A stretch of DNA of 64,000 nt from CAWGMT01 sp963823675 (GTDB taxonomy: Bacteria; Planctomycetota; Planctomycetia; Isosphaerales; Isosphaeraceae): the NCBI GenBank assembly GCA_963823675.1, contig CAWGMT010000015.1:248001-312000 (forward strand). The letters run 5' to 3'. Under the pieces are notes generated by a model, which was not told the origin of the DNA, did not search any database, and worked only from the letters and a program-made list of their open reading frames with translations. Shown here in pieces: positions 61,289-64,000 of this stretch. Position numbers and translations under genes: made by a program. Every line of letters begins with the position of its first letter. The stretch's first letter is position 1.

Positions 61289-63509
61289 TTATTCCTGCGC
61301 GGCCCCTTGGTTCGCTTCGAGCCATGCGACGCCGCGGCGGATCTCGCCGTAGACATCCCCGTGCCAGCCGTGGCCTCCCTCGTACGTCCGTAGCTCGGCG
61401 TTCGCCCCGTTGCGGCGCAACTCGTCCTTCGCAGCCTCGGCCATGTTGATCGGGATAAAGTCTTGAGGCGAGTGCAGGATATAGTACCGGTGCCCCCGGG
61501 CATTCTTCAGCGACTGGGTACTCCTGCGGCTTGAAAACCGACATCGCAACGAACGAGCCGGTCACGCGCGTGCCCGATCGCAGCGAGGTCGCATACGCCG
61601 GCGGCCCACCTGACGACCAGCCGAGGGTGAAGATGAAGCGAGGGTCGACCTTATTGGTCCGCGTGACGTCGGCGATTACTGCTTCGACGAATTCCTCGGT
61701 CAGGAAGCCGACGGCGGGCAAGTGGTCCGTCGCCGTCGGCCAGACGACCTGCTCGAATTGCCCTGGGGCCCACGCGAACGCCACCAGTTGGGCGACAAGA
61801 TAGCCCGGCGGCAGGCCATTCTTGGCAATCCGCTTGGCGAAGGGATGGAAATCGGCGCCGCCTGCTCCGCCGGGCAGGAGTATCAGCAGCCGGTAGCCCT
61901 CGGCCGGAGCGGTTGACCCGGCGATCGGGCCGATCAAGAAATAGCGCTTGTGCGGGTCTTGCCCCGCTTTCCGCTCCTCGGCAGGGACATCGGCGACGTC
62001 GGCGGCGGGAGCCTCGCGGGCGGTGGAGGAAGGTGTTGAGTCCGTCGCATCTGTAGCATTTGCGTCCGTGTACTCCGCTACGACGTCGTCGAACCAGACG
62101 TCGCCGGGGCCGTAGATCTGCGCTGCGATGAGAAGCTTCTGGGTCCCGTCGGGTATGTTGACAACCCTTTCGTACCACTTCCACGCGTGCGTGACCGGTG
62201 GATCGCTAGCCTGCTTTGCCCCGATGTAGGCGGCCCACTCGTGGGTGGTGCCGCCATCTTTATCGACAAATTGGACATCCAGGATCGCTTTGGTCGTCTT
62301 CTGAGCCTTGATGAAGGCGCCGACCTTCAAGCGCGGGACGTTGCCGGTCCTTTTCACTTCCTGAAACCACTGGGCGATCGGGAAGTAGCGTTGCGCGCGC
62401 TTTTTCATGTGCAGGCTGGCGCGGCCGCTGTGAGCGACCGTCCGGTCCCAGAGGTACTCGACTCCGGGGAGATTTGCGCCAATTTTCCACGACTCGGGCG
62501 AGCGGCTGCCGGTTGTCCCGCGCTCGAAGCCGCCGTTGGCCAGGATCGACTTCGTTTCAACTTTCGCGGGGCTCGCCTTTTGAGCGGCCGGTGACGGCGT
62601 ACCCGCGTTCGGTCGTTTTGACTGGGCCGAAAGGGCGAGCGCGGCAGAGCCCGCCGCAACGAGCCCGCAGGCCAGCACGGCCGCAATTCTGGTCGCGATT
62701 CTGTGCATCGACATGGTCCTCAGCACTCCCGTGGCAATTGCGATGACATGCGCCGGGATCGCCCCGGACAAGGGCGCGGTCCCGGACGCGAAACTCAGGG
62801 CCGTCCTGGCGGTCTGCTCCACGAGCGATGATGCCAGCGGCTCGGCGGGTGGGCCGAACTGGAGGGCGGCCAAGCCGGTCGGGGCCATGCCCCGGCGGGT
62901 CAGCCGGGCGCGTAGGCGCTCGCGCGCCCGCATCAGCCTCACGCCCAGCGTGCCCATGGGCCAGCCGAGCTGGCGGGCGGCCTCCTCGTGAGTCAGCCCC
63001 TCGAGATAACAGAGGACGACGGGCCTGCGATACCGTTCCGGTAAGCGGCTGATCTCCCCGTGCAGCAGTTCGGCTTCCTCATCTCGACTCATGCCCTGGT
63101 CTGGCCGGGCCTCGCTTTCCAGCTCCGTCAAGCATCCGGCGCGCCGGATGATCCCTTCCAGGCGGGCGCGCCGGGCTTTCGCCTTCTGCGCGGTGCGCCG
63201 CGCAACTCCGTGAAGCCACGGGCCTAAAAGCGCAGGCTCTCTGAGCGAGGAGGCCTTGCGGGCCAAAATCAGAAACGTCGCCTGGAACGCGTCCTCGGCG
63301 TCGTGCAAGTCAAGCACGACACTGCGGCAAACACCCATGACCATCCGGCCATGCCGCTGGACGAGCGCCTCGAAGGCGTGCTCCGCGGCCGCACCACGTT
63401 GCGATACGAACCGCTCGAGCAGTTGCTCGTCGCTCATCCCCGTGGCCGAGCCGTCACGGAAGAGGGCTCCAATCAGCCCCAATGCCGGATCCATTCGAAT
63501 GCCCGCCAT
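61289..63509 (-). pseudogene. ECF sigma factor fused to carbohydrate-binding-like and esterase-like domains (C-terminal frameshift)
   Basis: The start at ATG 63509 (AGIRMDPALGLIGALFRDGS) follows GGAGGAGC. Residues about 25-205 are an ECF sigma factor (HDAEDAFQATFLILARKASS; region 4 ERYRRPVVLCYLEGLTHEEA). A transmembrane helix follows at about 273-295. A beta-sandwich like a carbohydrate-binding module (about 320-480) comes next, then an alpha/beta-hydrolase-like domain with nucleophile elbow GWSSGG near residue 630. The frame is lost near 61515. The neighbouring frame gives QSLKNARGHRYYILHSPQDF, then GGHGWHGDVYGEI (the likely catalytic His) and ends at 61289. Intact length would be about 740 residues. 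A sigma factor tied to an extracytoplasmic hydrolase is unusual; a sensor role for the hydrolase fold is inference. Confidence 0.78.
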
Positions 63510-63974
63510 GAACGTCGCTCCTCCACTCTTCTCTCCTTCTACTTCCCGCCGGAGCGGTTCTTTTTTCAAAATTCTGAAGAACGTCCCCCCAATGGTCAAG
63601 TGTATCAATCGGCCGTCTACGCCAAGAAGGGTTGGCGGAAGGGTTGCGTGCCGGCATAGCGGCGCTCTTGGAGTCGTAGTTCAAGAACGTGGGTGCAAAA
63701 GACGCCCGAAAGCTCCGGTCCGTGCGCGACGTCGAGCGACTGCATACCTTGTTGCGAGCCGCGACCCGCGCCGAGACGCTCGAAGAGGTGCTCGCGCTAA
63801 CCCGGAGCCAACGGCAATTGCGACCGTCTTAACTGGAGCAGCAAACGCCGTCGCCGTTGGCTCCGGGGTAGCGTGACCTTGGATCGCTTCGCCATTGCAT
63901 TGATCCGCCAACGCAGGGAAGTTAGAGTAGCGCCAGAAGTCCTAACCATTTCGTCGTTGCAGGAGGGACAGATC
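63510..63974. other. intergenic with inverted repeat and gene debris
   Basis: About 63690-63830 (+) reads AKDARKLRSVRDVERLHTLL, then RAATRAETLEEVLA before entering the repeat. This could be the tail of a lost gene, but there is no start I trust. The remainder holds the inverted repeat at 63797-63871 and the promoter of the gene starting at 63975. Confidence 0.4.
63797..63871. repeat. inverted pair of the 61-bp array core
   Basis: CTAACCCGGAGCCAACGGC (63797-63815) is matched by GCCGTTGGCTCCGGGGTAG (63853-63871) with one mismatch. AACGCCGTC before the second arm extends the match to the array at 55751-56085. It is therefore a single, divergent member of the same repeat family. Confidence 0.8.
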
Positions 63975-64000
63975 ATGAACGAGTCGTCGCGGCAGTTCGC
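63975..64000 (+). CDS. start of a gene cut by the window end
   Basis: A strong ribosome-binding site AGGAGG (63961-63966) stands 8 bp before ATG 63975, followed by codons for NESSRQFA up to the window edge. Too little is present to say what it encodes. Confidence 0.6.

Noticed and set aside
60262..61503. 413-residue open frame on the minus strand
   Set aside because: It is antisense to the topoisomerase C-terminus, whose zinc-finger motifs are readable on the plus strand.
63690..63833. Short plus-strand frame (LRSVRDVERLHTLL)
   Set aside because: Coding-like but lacks a reliable start and ends inside a repeat; kept only as possible gene debris.

Overview
The window is GC-rich DNA from a planctomycete, probably of the Isosphaeraceae/Gemmataceae type. 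The supporting marks are a DUF1559 protein with a pseudopilin N-terminus, a giant surface protein with an N-terminal LEPLENR-type sorting motif, two ECF sigma factors fused to long C-terminal domains, Hanks-type kinases with TPR tails, DUF4058 and DUF1883 proteins, and many palindromic intergenic repeats. There is no rRNA, no canonical tRNA and no CRISPR array.

Layout. 0.1-1.2 kb: queC and queD (preQ0/queuosine precursor synthesis). 2.1-7.3 kb: two membrane proteins and two tandem HlyD-type membrane-fusion proteins with no transporter beside them. 7.9-16 kb: one surface-protein gene of about 2,700 codons, broken by a short palindromic insertion at about 12.6 kb and a one-base indel at about 9.17 kb. 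16.2-19.7 kb: an ECF sigma factor convergent with a TPR Ser/Thr kinase. 19.9-20.8 kb: a frameshifted Phd/YefM-like antitoxin, a 75-residue orphan protein and a circularly permuted tRNA-like RNA, followed by a partial second copy of that RNA. 20.8-24 kb: a kinase with an N-terminal membrane domain, in an operon with a zinc-ribbon membrane protein. 24.2-28.2 kb: secreted and DUF4058 proteins. 28.6-30.8 kb: a small possible defence remnant (DUF1883, two-TM protein, truncated TIR-like domain) and a decayed gene. 30.9-34 kb: an ECF-WD40 fusion. 35.3-36.8 kb: an IS4-type element. 36.9-38.4 kb: an ECF sigma factor with its probable membrane regulator.

38.7-45.6 kb holds a MoxR ATPase facing a DUF58/VWA/BatA-like operon; this is normally one MoxR-type chaperone/envelope system. 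45.8-47.2 kb is a dead Tn3-family transposase. 47.5-49.8 kb encodes a carboxypeptidase-regulatory-domain secreted protein and a small membrane protein. 50.1-53.9 kb is a sulfate ABC importer operon (sbp-cysT-cysW-cysA). 54-55.5 kb is a lipoprotein plus DUF1559 pair. 55.7-56.1 kb is a 61-bp tandem array. 56.2-57.8 kb is a sigma-54 activator. 58-58.6 kb is a toxin-antitoxin remnant. 58.7-61.2 kb is a heavily frameshifted DNA topoisomerase III. 61.3-63.5 kb is an ECF sigma factor fused to an esterase-like domain. The window ends in the first codons of another gene.

A pervasive feature is the number of single-base indels, often in short G/C runs, that split otherwise complete genes (surface protein, kinase, ECF-WD40, cysT, sbp, DUF1559, sigma-54 activator, topoisomerase, esterase fusion). 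Either the consensus has residual indel errors or this segment is decaying. Disrupted genes are therefore given as full reconstructed spans, with the break points stated.
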